Source of the DNA: Chanos chanos
Taxonomy: Eukaryota; Chordata; Actinopteri; Gonorynchiformes; Chanidae
Length of the DNA: 64,000 bases
Assembly: GCF_902362185.1 (NCBI RefSeq)
Contig: NC_044496.1
Span: forward strand, 50,924,636 to 50,988,635
Direction: 5' to 3'
Shown here: positions 9,359 through 19,428 of the stretch, piece after piece
Position numbering within the stretch: the first letter of the stretch is position 1
Layout of the letters: each line of letters begins with the position of its first letter
Notes under the pieces: generated by a model
What the model saw: only the letters and a program-made list of their open reading frames with translations
Databases searched by the model: none
What the model was told of the DNA's origin: nothing
Position numbers and translations under genes: made by a program

Positions 9359-11761
9359 TTAGCAAGCCTGGAACCAGTGGTGGCGCCTCATCTGTTTCAG
9401 GGTTGGACGATCCTCTGGATTTTCTTTCAGGCACCAGCGAATCAGGTCTTGGAACTCTATGTGAAAGAGAAAGAAAGTTAAGTATGGAATTAAAAATGGG
9501 ACAAATCAACCAACTACATGAGAGATGTGGAAGTTCTGTGGTGAATGTAGTCCTTTTTGTTAGTTTGTGTATGTTGGCCATAAGAAAAATGTGTCTGACT
9601 TTACCTGCAGATGGTCCTTGAGGGAAAGGTAGATGGCCCTGGATGATCTGTCGACTGGAGGTGAATGGTGCAAAGCCACACACTAGACGGAACATGGTCA
9701 CTCCCACAGACCAGACAGTGGCTGGGCCTGCCATATACTCACTATGCAGGAACCATTCAGGTGGTGCATATTGAAAGGTCCCTGCAAAGTAGTCGTAAGG
9801 GCAGTCCTGAAGCAGGTCTCCGCAGCCAAAGTCGATGAGTTTGACCGTGTGAGAGTCCGTCAGAATGAGCATGTTTTCAGGCTTCACGTCACGGTGGAGA
9901 ACCCCGCGCTTCTCGCAGTGACGCAAAGCCCTCAACAACTGCTTCATCACCTCGCGAGTCACATTCTCGTCCAGAGAGCCACCCTGCGCTTCGCAGAATT
10001 CGGCGAGATCCTGACAGGGTTCAAGCAGCTCCAAGATCAAAACGAACTGACTTGGTTGTTCAAACCACTCCAACAGCCGCAGGATGTTTGAACAATGGGG
10101 GGCTGCGTTCACCATGCTCATCAGAGCCACCTCCAAAGGCAAAGTACCCTGTCCAGGCTACACAAAACACAGGTGATGTGAAGGGAAGTTTGTGCTTTGT
10201 GCCATTAACACAGGTTCAATGGGATCATGCTTCAAATTCAGTATTGCTCTCTCTAGTGCCCTGAGAACAGCTTAAAAAATGAGTGAAACACAAATAGATT
10301 ACTTACAATCTCAAGCGTCTCCTCTGCCCTGCCTTTAGAGATATACTTGATGGCAACCTGAAGAAATCAAAATCTGACCTGAGTCTACATATATCTCTAA
10401 GCTGTGACGATTAGAATGCTACAATCACTACACAAACATGAAGCCAATCAGAAAAAGTAGTTCAACAGTAGTGGTAGTTACATTTCTTTCAATGGCTGAA
10501 GTTAGGGGAATGCTGTGACACTATATTTCAGATGAAAATAAACTAATAAAGAGTTCCAGTTGTAATATGAAGCTTTTTACACTGTTATTAAAGTGATCGT
10601 GCCTCAAATCGGTGACAGCAAAACTTTGATGAGTTTAAATAAGGCCAGCAAGCTATGAGACAAAGATTTTCATCGTGACACAAAAAACAGAGGGTTATAG
10701 TTACGGTCTTACAGGCATTTGATCCTCAATGCGGATCCCAGCAAAAACACTTCCAAATCCACCTTCTCCAAGGAAGTGCTGCTCCATGTACGACTCCTCA
10801 AACGTAGCTACGATGTGAAGAAAACATATGTTACTCTCTGTGAGAACGTTATATCTGAAACATTTCCATGAGGTGACTGTCAGATCAATTTCAGACCTCT
10901 GCGTTGGCGTTTGGTACGTCTGCCGCCTTTGGTGGAAAGGCCTGCTTTTTGCCGGGACCGCTTCAACCCCTGATGCCCTGGCTCTTCCTGGGGAGGTTTG
11001 TCCTCCTCCTCTTCACAAAGTCTGCTGGACTTTGTGTGGCCCTCACTGTTCGGCTGAAGCTTCTTGCTACAGCCCTGCCTCATACTGATCTGAGGCCTGT
11101 GGCCCGTGGCCTGTCCAATGGCCACGTCTGGGGCCATAGCAGAAGCGACAGCTGCCACCCGGCCCTTGGGCGTTACAGTGGGGCAACTCTGACCGGCTAC
11201 TTCCAAACATTTGTCTGGATCGACAGGCAATGGAGGCAGTGGGGTTTGGAGGTGGGTGCTAAACACTGCTCTCTCCTCTCTCTCTCCACTAAACTGTGAG
11301 CACGGCTCTCTCTTCCTCCTGATTGCCTTGCATGTCTTGTACAGAAAACTATCTGAAGCTGAGAGGAAACAGCAGTAAAAAGATTACTGGAACCTTTTAA
11401 GGATACACCCTTGTCTGCTAATTCTGTTAACATCATTTCTCATTACAAAACATTAAGTGTACTATCTTTCATGACTGGAACTCTTCAAAAGTTTTGTCAT
11501 GTATACTTAAAAGCTGTTCCAGCACACACATTTATTCCGTGACAATTGTTTTCAATACTAGTCTGTTTCAAGTAGAAAACGACCAGAAATTAAATTTACC
11601 AGTTGCATGGATTATCGCCTTTTTTAAAAAACGAACGGTCGGGATCGTGTCACAACATTGTTATTTATTTTCTGATCGCAGTTATATTAAATATGACTGT
11701 AAATAAGCAATAAATAGTAGTCGCTGGAAAAGTACTTACCCGGTTTCGTTTTCAAAAACAT
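9359..11761 (-). CDS. K2: PIM-family Ser/Thr kinase, complete (6 exons, 423 aa)
   Basis: Exons are 11761-11740, 11358-10897, 10807-10713, 10357-10307, 10148-9605 and 9456-9359 (TAA). The phases fit throughout (1, 1, 0, 0, 1), which fixes both the frame and the ATG (MFLKTKP...). Residues 1-161 form a low-complexity, charged extension ending in a basic cluster (KRSRQK near 140-145, RRTKRQRR at 154-161), a possible nuclear signal. The kinase domain has the Gly loop GEGGFGSVFAG at 175-185, VAIK Lys197, alphaC Glu216, HRD Asp297, DFG Asp316, PPEW at 339-342 and subdomain XI Arg408. The order, the alphaC LEV motif, the EPCQDL hinge region and the short C-terminus ending HHWFQAC match PIM1-3 rather than other CAMK-group kinases. 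PIM1 is 313 aa, so this protein is longer only at the N-terminus. The PIM hinge proline is Leu252 here. PIM kinases are constitutively active and mostly controlled by expression level. Confidence 0.9.
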
Positions 11762-12889
11762 TTCTCTATGCCGTATTAAGATTTACTTTGTAAAAGACCA
11801 TAAAAATGTCGCCTGAGATAAATCTCATCAATTTCACTTTTGATGTCTTATCATGTATCCGCTGACAACCTCGCAGAATTCGAAGGTGTTCATTATGATT
11901 TAGTGACAATTCGAAGATAAACTTAAGAACTTTGGTTACCATGTCAACATTACCTTTAAGGAAGTCTAAATGGCGAGATGTCCGTATCGGAAGAAGCTTT
12001 TCCAATGATGGATGCAGGATTTCAACACTAAGTTACACTCCATCATAACCCACCCTAGCCCTCTCCAGTCCCCTAATTACCCGACTCCCGTACACAGAGA
12101 GCAGAAATCTACCCAAGGGCACAGCGGTAGTCATATAATCAAGTAACTTTTGAAAGAAGTAAACCGATATAACCCGACACTGAGCCTTAAATGTATCTGA
12201 CAGTATGAACTGTACTGTTCTGAGGTAATACCAATACCGGCCACATTCCTCATATAAAGGCAGACTACGCGAAACCTCCGCTCCTAGATTAGCCTGAGCG
12301 CTAACATGAAGGGGAGGAGGACGACGATCCAAATCAGCCGTTTCTCCCTGGCGTTTCAACATTTTCAATTAGCAGAATATAAGAGTTTTAACCATGTCCG
12401 AATGCTCTCCTTAAAAGCAGCCTTTAAAGACAGATACTCCCCAAAACTTTTTAATATAAGCTACCCCGATGCTACACCTTCCCAAGTCTCCTTAAAAGCA
12501 ATTGCCCTGAAATTCGTCTCTAGCTACTGACCCGTATCTTTCATCCCCGTTATTCAGAACGGTTTAACGGATTCGAGCTGGCCTCTTGCAGTGGACTAGT
12601 TGTGAGACGAGCAAGAGACAAGAAATGATTCTTCAAGGCTGCACATGAACAAAATCAGAGGAAAACGTCATGTTCTTAGAATCTGTCGTGTCTCACCCCA
12701 CCTCTTCCAATACCTTTCCTCCATTTGTTTCACTCATATTGCCTTTGTGGGAATCCAGAAATTCAGTAGTTTGCACATTGCACCAACAACACACCCAACA
12801 GGTTCGTTTAACTTTTGCTTGCCATTTCAAGGGATGTAGTTATGTTTAGCCAAGTGTGGCTATTGGGTACTTTATATAACACTGCTTCC
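11762..12889. other. Upstream region of K2, no gene seen
   Basis: It corresponds to 2184-3300 upstream of K1. The upstream ORF (ATG at 11942-11940, minus) ends in TAG just before the K2 ATG. The AACGG/CCGTT motif cluster is at about 12546-12576. Confidence 0.45.
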
Positions 12890-12974
12890 AACGCAGCAAT
12901 GCAGATAGACGGATTTTTGTAATACAGACGTGCTTAACATATGGTAAGGCAGTGCAGTTTTAACCGGCAAGGAG

Positions 12975-12975
12975 G

Positions 12976-13017
<42 letters not shown>

Positions 13018-13026
13018 GTAGTAGTA
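12975..13026. repeat. (AAT)n microsatellite at the L2 tail
   Basis: About 14 AAT units in a row, followed by a few AGT units. It lies exactly where the 3' tail of the minus-strand L2 fragment ends, so it probably grew from that tail. Confidence 0.9.
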
Positions 13027-13770
13027 TTTATTTAGAGCCCAATATCACTATTTATAGTCTCAAAGGGCTTTACATGTCTATAACAAAGTCAAATCAAAAT
13101 TATATCATGCATAAATTCCAGAAAATAGTAAGTCTTTAGTTTTGTTTTAAGGGTATTGAGAGACTTTGCCTCTCTAACTTCTTTAGGTAAACCATTCCAG
13201 AGGAAGGGAGAGCGGTAGGAAAAGGCTCGGTTGCCAGCGGACTTCTTTTTAACTCTTAGAATGACTAATAATCCAGAATCTTGAGAGTGCAGGGTCCGAG
13301 GTGGGTTATAGGGTGTAATTAAGTCAGACAGGTAGGAAGGCGCAAGCCCATGTAAAATCTACCCTTGCATGAACTGGGAGCCAATGAAGGGAAGCCAGGA
13401 CAGGGCTAAAGTGATCAAACTTCTTCGTTCTGGTCAGAATTCTAGCAGCAGCATTCTGGACCCGCTGAACACTGTTGGTACTAGAGGCAGGCAGGCCAGA
13501 GTAAAGAACATTGCAGTAATCGAGGCGAGACGTGACGAATGCGTGAACAATGGTCTCTGCATCAACCATACTTAGAAAGGGCCTAATTTTAGCAATGTTA
13601 CGGAGGTGATAAAAGGCAGTTTTGGTTGTGTTCTTGATATGAGTGACTAGCAAGAGACTAGAGCCAAAAATCACACCAAGGTTTTTAGCTGAAGAGTTTT
13701 GAGAGATGACTCAGTTGTCAAAGTTTAGGGTAAGATCACTAAAAAGATGGTTTGGTAATTTTACTTTTCG
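13027..13770 (-). pseudogene. 5'-truncated L2-like LINE, reverse transcriptase C-terminal region
   Basis: The minus-strand translation contains SRLDYCNVLYSGLP, QNAAARILTRTKKFDHFSP and LASLHWLPV, typical of the end of fish L2/CR1-type LINE ORF2. A 29-bp deletion between two short TAAAATCT-type repeats near 13357 breaks the frame here; the sister copy at 32691-33465 keeps those bases. The 5' part of the element is absent. Confidence 0.75.
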
Positions 13771-14480
13771 TAAAAATATTTCATCGACCAGTTGTTGTGG
13801 GAGTATTTGTATCTGTTGTTTTGATTAAATAAACTGACAAAATATTAGCTTCCTTGATTTCACCTTTACCTTCTTACATCTTGACAAGTAGCTGCGTGGA
13901 CGGGCTTACCCTCGATTTTGGTTCCAAGGTAACAAAACTCATGTGGATGCAACGAATCAAGCACGAAATGACCGTACTGTAACCCATTAACGGGTCAAAC
14001 TGAACTCACACATGCAACTCAAGAAAATATGGTTTTCATGGTTCAATGAAACCCAGCAGTCAAGATAGTCAGTTGTAGAAAATAGATTTATTAAACACAG
14101 CAGAAATGTATCATCATCATTCACAATAAAATACCTTTATTAAAAAAAATTAAAACCCCCAATCAAGCAGGGAAAGAACAAGGAGACAGATAGACCAGGC
14201 AGCACACTTAGACACAGTAGGACCTTAAAATAAAACAAAAAAAAACAGTCAACAATCGTTACTTAAAACCAAAAGAAAGATGTTGTAATGGAACGCTATG
14301 CACCTACTGCGACGGACCATAGACTCAGTGACACGCTGACCATGAGATACGAATCGAATTAATAACTCTGGTCACTGCTTACTTCCTGCCACCGCATTCC
14401 TACAAAACACCACCTGCATATTAACCACGCATCACAACAAGAGCAAGAGTGTAAACACACACACTCACACGCACCTTCCA

Positions 14481-15250
14481 AAACACTACTCACCTAGCTC
14501 AGTCCAAATTCCAAACTAAAATAACAGTAATGATGGAAGAGGGAAACCCGAAGTGGGTGCAATCCACACCTCTCGTATAGAGCTGGCCAAATTAGTGGAA
14601 ATTGGGAGCGTCACGTTATATTTTTCCCCTAGGTCCTAATGCCCGCCTTTTTACAATACGACAGACATCTCACATGGGGGGAAACCCAATTTAAATACAA
14701 TTTAAATGTCAGATTTTGTGGAAACTAAGGCAACACATTCATTCATATTTCACAACTTGAAATGATATGATCTTAGACAACATGTCAGAAAAGACTGAGT
14801 TTGGTTTTTTCTTTAACAGTTTGTAAGAAGGACTCTTTTGGCCAAATACAGTTCATATAAAGCAACAAAGAAAGGTCTTACCTCTTTTTCATTATTTGTC
14901 ATTTACATGTACTTTTGACCCTTGAGTGCTTTCCTCATGGGGTATTTCAACTTTTACTTATGTCACTTTCCAGAGAGGTGTCTTTTATCTTTGCTTTGCA
15001 TCATTACATGTGTAAGTACAATGTGACTGCCCTTTAACTTCATGACATTACAGCCCACATCTATTTTATGTGACAAACTGGTAATGCTGTTGTAAAAACC
15101 AAACTTCACAGAAATGACTTGGGAGTTTACTTTGGGAGTATAGATATAAATACTGATTTAAGTTTTCTTTAACGTTTTACTGTTTTGTTTGTTAATATTA
15201 GCGTCTTTATATCCCAGCCCCAACCAATTTAGTGTGACTATGGCATGTTA
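14481..15250. other. Spacer between the composite insert and T1, no gene seen
   Basis: It matches parts of the spacers after K3 and K5. Compared with them it lacks about 2.6 kb between GATATAAATACTGATTTAAG (near 15150) and TTTTCTTTAACG, the part that elsewhere carries the exon-like segment, T3 and the tRNA-like relic. Confidence 0.5.
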
Positions 15251-17339
15251 TACAGTTTTTTATGATTGCTTAAACACTAAAATTAAAAATAACGCACAGT
15301 TAGTGAAACCTGATACTCAAGGAGCAAAACCTCAGCCCAGATCTGCACAACTATAAGCCCATTCTCTGCCTCAAAGTTTTGGCAAAACACCACACACAGT
15401 GTTTTGCAAAACACTAAACACACTTCTCTACATTGCACACAGAAATCTAACATGATGTCACTTCTTTGCCATTTCAAGGCACTGCCCTTCAAAATACCAC
15501 ATTTATGAATCAATTGATCAAACACGGCCACCAGGTGCACAGACACTTAGGTGCTTAATTGTAAACTCACTAATCAGGCATAAGCACTATAAAAAAGGCA
15601 ACAGGTGAGTTTACCTGTCTTCAACAAAATGGAAGGCAGCGTTGCAGTACGAGGTAGAGGAAGAGGAAGAGGGAGAGTGAAGATGAGAGGGGGAGCCCGT
15701 GGAGGAAGAGGGGTAGGGAGAGGAAGAGGTAGAGGTACGCCTGGAGAAGGTCGTGGACAAAGAAGGCGAGGACCAAATTTATCTGATGAGATTCGAGCAA
15801 CATTGGTTGACCACCTTGTAAACCATGGTTTGACATTAAGAGAAGCTGGACAGAGTGTTCAGCCCAACCTCAGCACATATATTGTTGCAAAAAATAATTC
15901 GGACATTTCAACAAGAGCACAGCTAAAAAAATCCCCACTTTTCTCTATTGTCTACAGTACAGTAAAATCAGTACAATGTAGCCTACTACAGTACACATAC
16001 TACACCAGTACTTTTACCCATGTTTGCTGTAAAACAATGCCATGTACACTGTCCTGTGACATTTTACATGTATTCTGATTGGTCTACATAGGATTGAGAG
16101 TCAAAACCGTCAAGGAGGAAAGGGCCCCATATATGGTTTTGGCCAATAATGCATTACTCCTCAGAGAAATTCAAACACACGTCCTCAGTGACCACACAGT
16201 TTTCAATGATGTCCACTAGGTCTCTCTGTCAACACTGGAGTGAGTCCTTAAAAAACATCACATACAGATGACACAGCTCGACCGAGTGCCATTTGAAAGA
16301 AATTCTGAGAGAGTAAAAGACCTGCGGCGTGAATATGTGGAGGTAAGTAATATACACTTCAGTACTGTACACTGCACACCAAACCTTTTTACATGTAAAT
16401 TTATGGTAGGCCTACATTGAACTACACAATGATGTCTTTTTTTCACAGAGTTTTGAAAATGGATGCTGATGCAATCCCACATGAATTTATCTGCATTGAC
16501 GAGGCTGGGTTTAACCTGACAAAAACATAAGAAGAAGAGGAAGAAACATCGCTGGCCACAGAGCTATTTTGAATGTCCCAGGCCAACGTGGTGAGTGCAC
16601 TGCAATCACCCGGAATGGGGTCCTCCACCACCATGCCTTAGGTCCTTACAACAGAGCCCACATTCTCACACTGTTAGACAGACTACACAATATCGTCACT
16701 GCAGAAGACCATCCAAAATTTTCATTTCAATACCTCCCACCATACTCTCCCCTCCTTAACCCCATTGAGGAGGTTTTTTCTGCATGGCGGTGGAAGGTTT
16801 ACGATCTCCAGCCCTATGTCAGGATACCCCTCATTCAAGCCATGGAGGAGGCCTGCGACCAAATTGATTCAGCTTCTGTGCAGGGATGGATTCGCCATTG
16901 AAGAAGATTCTTCCCTCGCTGTCTTGTGAGAGACTTAGACTGTTTAGTGAAATAAATATATTCATCACTGTGCAGTACTGGTCATGTGTGTTGTGTTTGG
17001 CCAATATATTCATGCACTTTACTCTAAAGATATCTCTGAAAAAAATCAAACCCTGACTATATCATTAGAAAAGTAGAAATGTTAAAGGTGTTTTAGATTG
17101 AGCACAGCAGTGTGTAACTGGTTCAAACAGAATTGGAACGTATGAACCATGTGTGTGCCATACGGTGGCAAAGTTGGGTTCTTATAAATTACTGTATAGT
17201 TTTGAATGAAAGGTTTCATTTTGCAAAAGATCTGAGCTGTTCTGCTACTTGTGTGTGTGCTTGTGTGAATTGTGTGTAGTGTTTTGACAAAATGAGCCCT
17301 ATTTTCAAAATTGTGCTTAAGCAGTTGTAAAAAACTGTA
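15251..17339 (+). mobile_element. T1 copy, longest form (2.09 kb), Tc1/mariner (IS630) type
   Basis: The left end TACAGTTTTTTATGATTGCT and the reversed right end TACAGTTTTTTACAACTGCT form inverted repeats with TA at both edges. The homologous site is empty in the spacers after K3 (26891-26900) and K5 (near 47651), which defines the ends independently. A TATA box (TATAAAAAA from 15588) precedes the transposase ATG at 15629 by about 40 bp. The transposase is broken, so the element is not autonomous. Confidence 0.85.
15629..16905 (+). pseudogene. T1 transposase remnant (IS630/Tc1-mariner DDE family)
   Basis: It starts MEGSVAVRGRGRGRGRVKMR, an Arg-Gly-rich N-terminus, then a helix-turn-helix-like LRATLV.. 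NHGLTLREAG region. A base gain in an A-run shifts the frame near 15890 before an IIRTFQQEH-like segment. Later pieces are REIQTHVLSDHTVFND, RVPFERNSERVKDLRREYVE and (after a GTAAGT..CACAG segment at 16343-16448) KMDADAIPHEFICIDEAGFN, then LPPYSPLLNPIEE and QGWIRH. A stop follows the first catalytic Asp segment. The stretch that should carry the second catalytic Asp (WDNVSFH) is deleted between AEDHP and FQYLPPY. Confidence 0.8.
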
Positions 17340-17807
17340 ATTTGTGGATGTTTTATATAAAGTAAGTTTGCTTACTTCCTCTTATGATGAAGTAGCTAAT
17401 TGTGAGATGTCACAACAACACTCTCTCAAACATATGGTTTTCATCTACACTAAAATTCTGCAAATGCGATGCAGTGATATTCATTGATCCAAACAGTCAA
17501 AGGCAGAGTCAGATGCCTCTTATTAAAGGGTGAAATATGACAATCTTTCCTCCCAGTTTGTGTTGAAATATTTGGTTCCATGTCATGGGTCGATGATAAT
17601 CAAAAACTTGACAACGTTCAACAGTTATGATAACGGTTATTTAATACTTAACTTATTACAGAGCCATTCATAACATTTATTAATCTATAGTGCAAACAGC
17701 CAAATACAGTAAGTCTAACATTTTTATGAATTCAATTGAAAAATGCTGCAGTTGGATTCCATTGTGTGGTGAATTCTAGGCACGGAAGTGTTGAAATATT
17801 CATGCAG
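17340..17807. other. 3' flank of C2
   Basis: No gene is seen. It carries the AATAAA signal (minus strand) at 17681-17676. Right of T1 it begins ATTTGTGGATG, which matches the right side of the empty site in other cassettes. Confidence 0.45.
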
Positions 17808-18753
17808 TCATTTGTTGTCAACTTGGTCTAAGATTTGCTGCAGTTTTTCATGAACAGTCTTCGGCTGATGCTCTGCTCCCAGCGTGCCTCTGGCTTCCAG
17901 CAGCAGTGCTGGCATACAGGAGGGACCATACTGTGGAAAGAGATGCTGGCTGAGATAGGGAACCCAAATTCTGTACATCCACTGTTGCATTGATAATGGC
18001 TTCATTTGAAATTTTCACTTCAAATGAAGCAGAAATGTAAAAGAATTCCTCTCCCCATAACTCACTCATTTAACCTTTTCAAAGTAATATCTAAGTCCAG
18101 CTACAACACTGTGCAATACCTCCAAAACATTTAGTGTATAACACCATGCAGCCCTTTCTATATCACTTTCAGCAATTTCATTCTAAATTTAATATAAATT
18201 TCATTAGTTCTCGGGTTCAGTTGATCTGAGATCTAACAAATTTCTCTATAGAGGAACATCCCACAAGATGAAAACAAAAAACAGAAATGTGATGATAGAT
18301 AAAAGTTAGTGGAAAAATGCTCACCACTGGCTCTTCATCAGGGTGAGTGTTGCAGTGCTGGAGGTAGCTCCTGTGAAGCTTGGTCAGGTCACTGAGGAAG
18401 GACCAAGCTTTTCTCAGGTCTGTGAGCCTCTGCTCCAGCTCATCACGCTCCTTCTGCAGTCTCCGCACATGAGCCTCACTCCTGAAAATAGATGGACAGA
18501 GAAATAAAAAGAGCAATGAAAACAGACGTCAGTTTGCATCAAATGTTCAACATAGCTTCTGGAATGGAAGAGACTGAAAACTGGAACTGGAGATTGAATC
18601 GTTACATTTTTTTTCCCAATACAAAAAAAAAAAAAAAACATTTTACATAAATAACAGATTATTGATGCTTAATTTAAGTAATGAAATAAGGAAAAGGTTA
18701 CTCACCCTAAGTTCCTGCTGCACCCTTTTTAACGTTTTTGTCATTCTACTCAT
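17808..18753 (-). CDS. C2: small predicted coiled-coil protein, unrecognised
   Basis: Proposed exons are 18753-18706, 18474-18325 and 17981-17808 (TGA). The protein is nearly the same as C1, with LTDLRKAW in exon 2 (C1 has LTGLRKAW), SQHLFPQY and LLLEARG in exon 3, and DQVDNK at the end. The alternative TTTCAG acceptor seen in C1 reads TTTCAA here, so exon 3 probably starts at AACAG|TGG. An AATAAA signal lies at 17676-17681 on the minus strand and a GC box at 19256-19263. Reading frames are open in all three exons. Confidence 0.55.
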
Positions 18754-19428
18754 GTTTATTTTCACACTGTTTAAACTTTTACTTACACCACGTCGCTGGG
18801 ATAACTAGGTTAAAATGGAAAAAAACCTGCCACATTATGGAATTGTAATTTCACTGTCAGTCATCTCCATTCAGTATTTTGCTTGTACACTTGCGCCAAA
18901 TACCTGGTGTTTAACCGCGAAAGTGGTTGAATGTTTACTTCAAACCACTACATTTTCTGGGGGTGCACTGAAAAACAAAACTTCGAAACCGTTAAAAAAC
19001 AATTGGTTAGCATATCCACCAATATGGACACATACTGAAATTGCATATTACAAGAGTTTTTGAAAGATTCCCAAATCAACATGGATGCTTAAACTGAATA
19101 TGTGCCAGCAATTGTTCCACTATCACCCAAAAATGATCCATTCCACAACTACGTTATTCTTCCTGGTTTTGAAAGTGACATGCAATAATATTGGTAGAAT
19201 ACCACCAACTAACGACTTGAACTGCCGCTGACACAATGGATCGGGCACTTGAACTGGGGCGGGACTGCTCTAGGTCCTCGAGGGACAGGTACCTCAAATT
19301 TTCCACCCTCTTCTTTACCTACATGTTTACTGTGATTAATAGAGTTTATCTCAAGTTTCATTTACTAAATTCCATAGGAAAATTTCTATGTTTTCTAATA
19401 TCAATCATATCAAAATTAGATGAAAATT
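18754..19428 (-). promoter_or_regulatory. Intergenic region between K3 and C2
   Basis: The GC box is at 19256-19263. A strong GTAAGT donor on the minus strand (18786-18781) lies about 30 bp upstream of the C2 ATG. It could end a noncoding first exon, though the sequence between it and the ATG is too short to be an intron. Confidence 0.35.

Larger units (their letters stand above)
12890..14480. mobile_element. Composite insert of type A spacers (L2 fragment plus unclassified DNA)
   Basis: Relative to the spacers after K1, K3 and K5, about 1.6 kb of extra DNA interrupts the sequence near TATAACACT, and the common sequence resumes at AACACTACTCACCTAGCTCAG. The left half is the microsatellite and L2 fragment listed separately. 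The right half (about 13780-14480) has AATAAA-like motifs and A-rich stretches but no recognisable coding sequence. The same insert lies at about 32555-34165. Confidence 0.55.

Noticed and set aside
9288-9650. Minus-strand frame continuing past the catalytic exon (SLSHRVPRPDSLVPERKS...)
   Set aside because: It reads through an intron and the last exon in the wrong frame. The correct frame of that exon gives FQDLIRWCLKENPEDRPT, matching PIM subdomain XI.
9744-10091. Plus-strand ORFs of 112-115 aa opposite every catalytic kinase exon
   Set aside because: They are the antisense shadow of the conserved kinase exon. They have no splice support and no protein signature.
10904-11299. Plus-strand ORFs of 131-132 aa opposite the second kinase exon
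   Set aside because: Antisense shadow of a GC-rich, stop-poor exon; the minus-strand frame is the one with consistent splice phases.
11197-11436. 79-aa minus-strand frame overlapping the second kinase exon (MMLTELADKG...)
   Set aside because: It ends in a stop inside the exon and does not join to the Gly-loop exon. Its conservation is explained by recent duplication.
11766-12005. The 79-89 residue minus-strand ORF beginning EKLLPIRTS as the start of the kinase protein
   Set aside because: Its first codon is TTG, and its phase at the donor leads to a stop in the next exon. It is treated as leader sequence with an upstream ORF.
12645-12839. Plus-strand ORF starting MNKIRGKRH, repeated upstream of kinases
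   Set aside because: It varies in length between copies through indels and has no recognisable domain; probably chance.
12960-13030. AAT tract as a replication or matrix-attachment element
   Set aside because: It sits at the tail of an L2 fragment, which explains it more simply.
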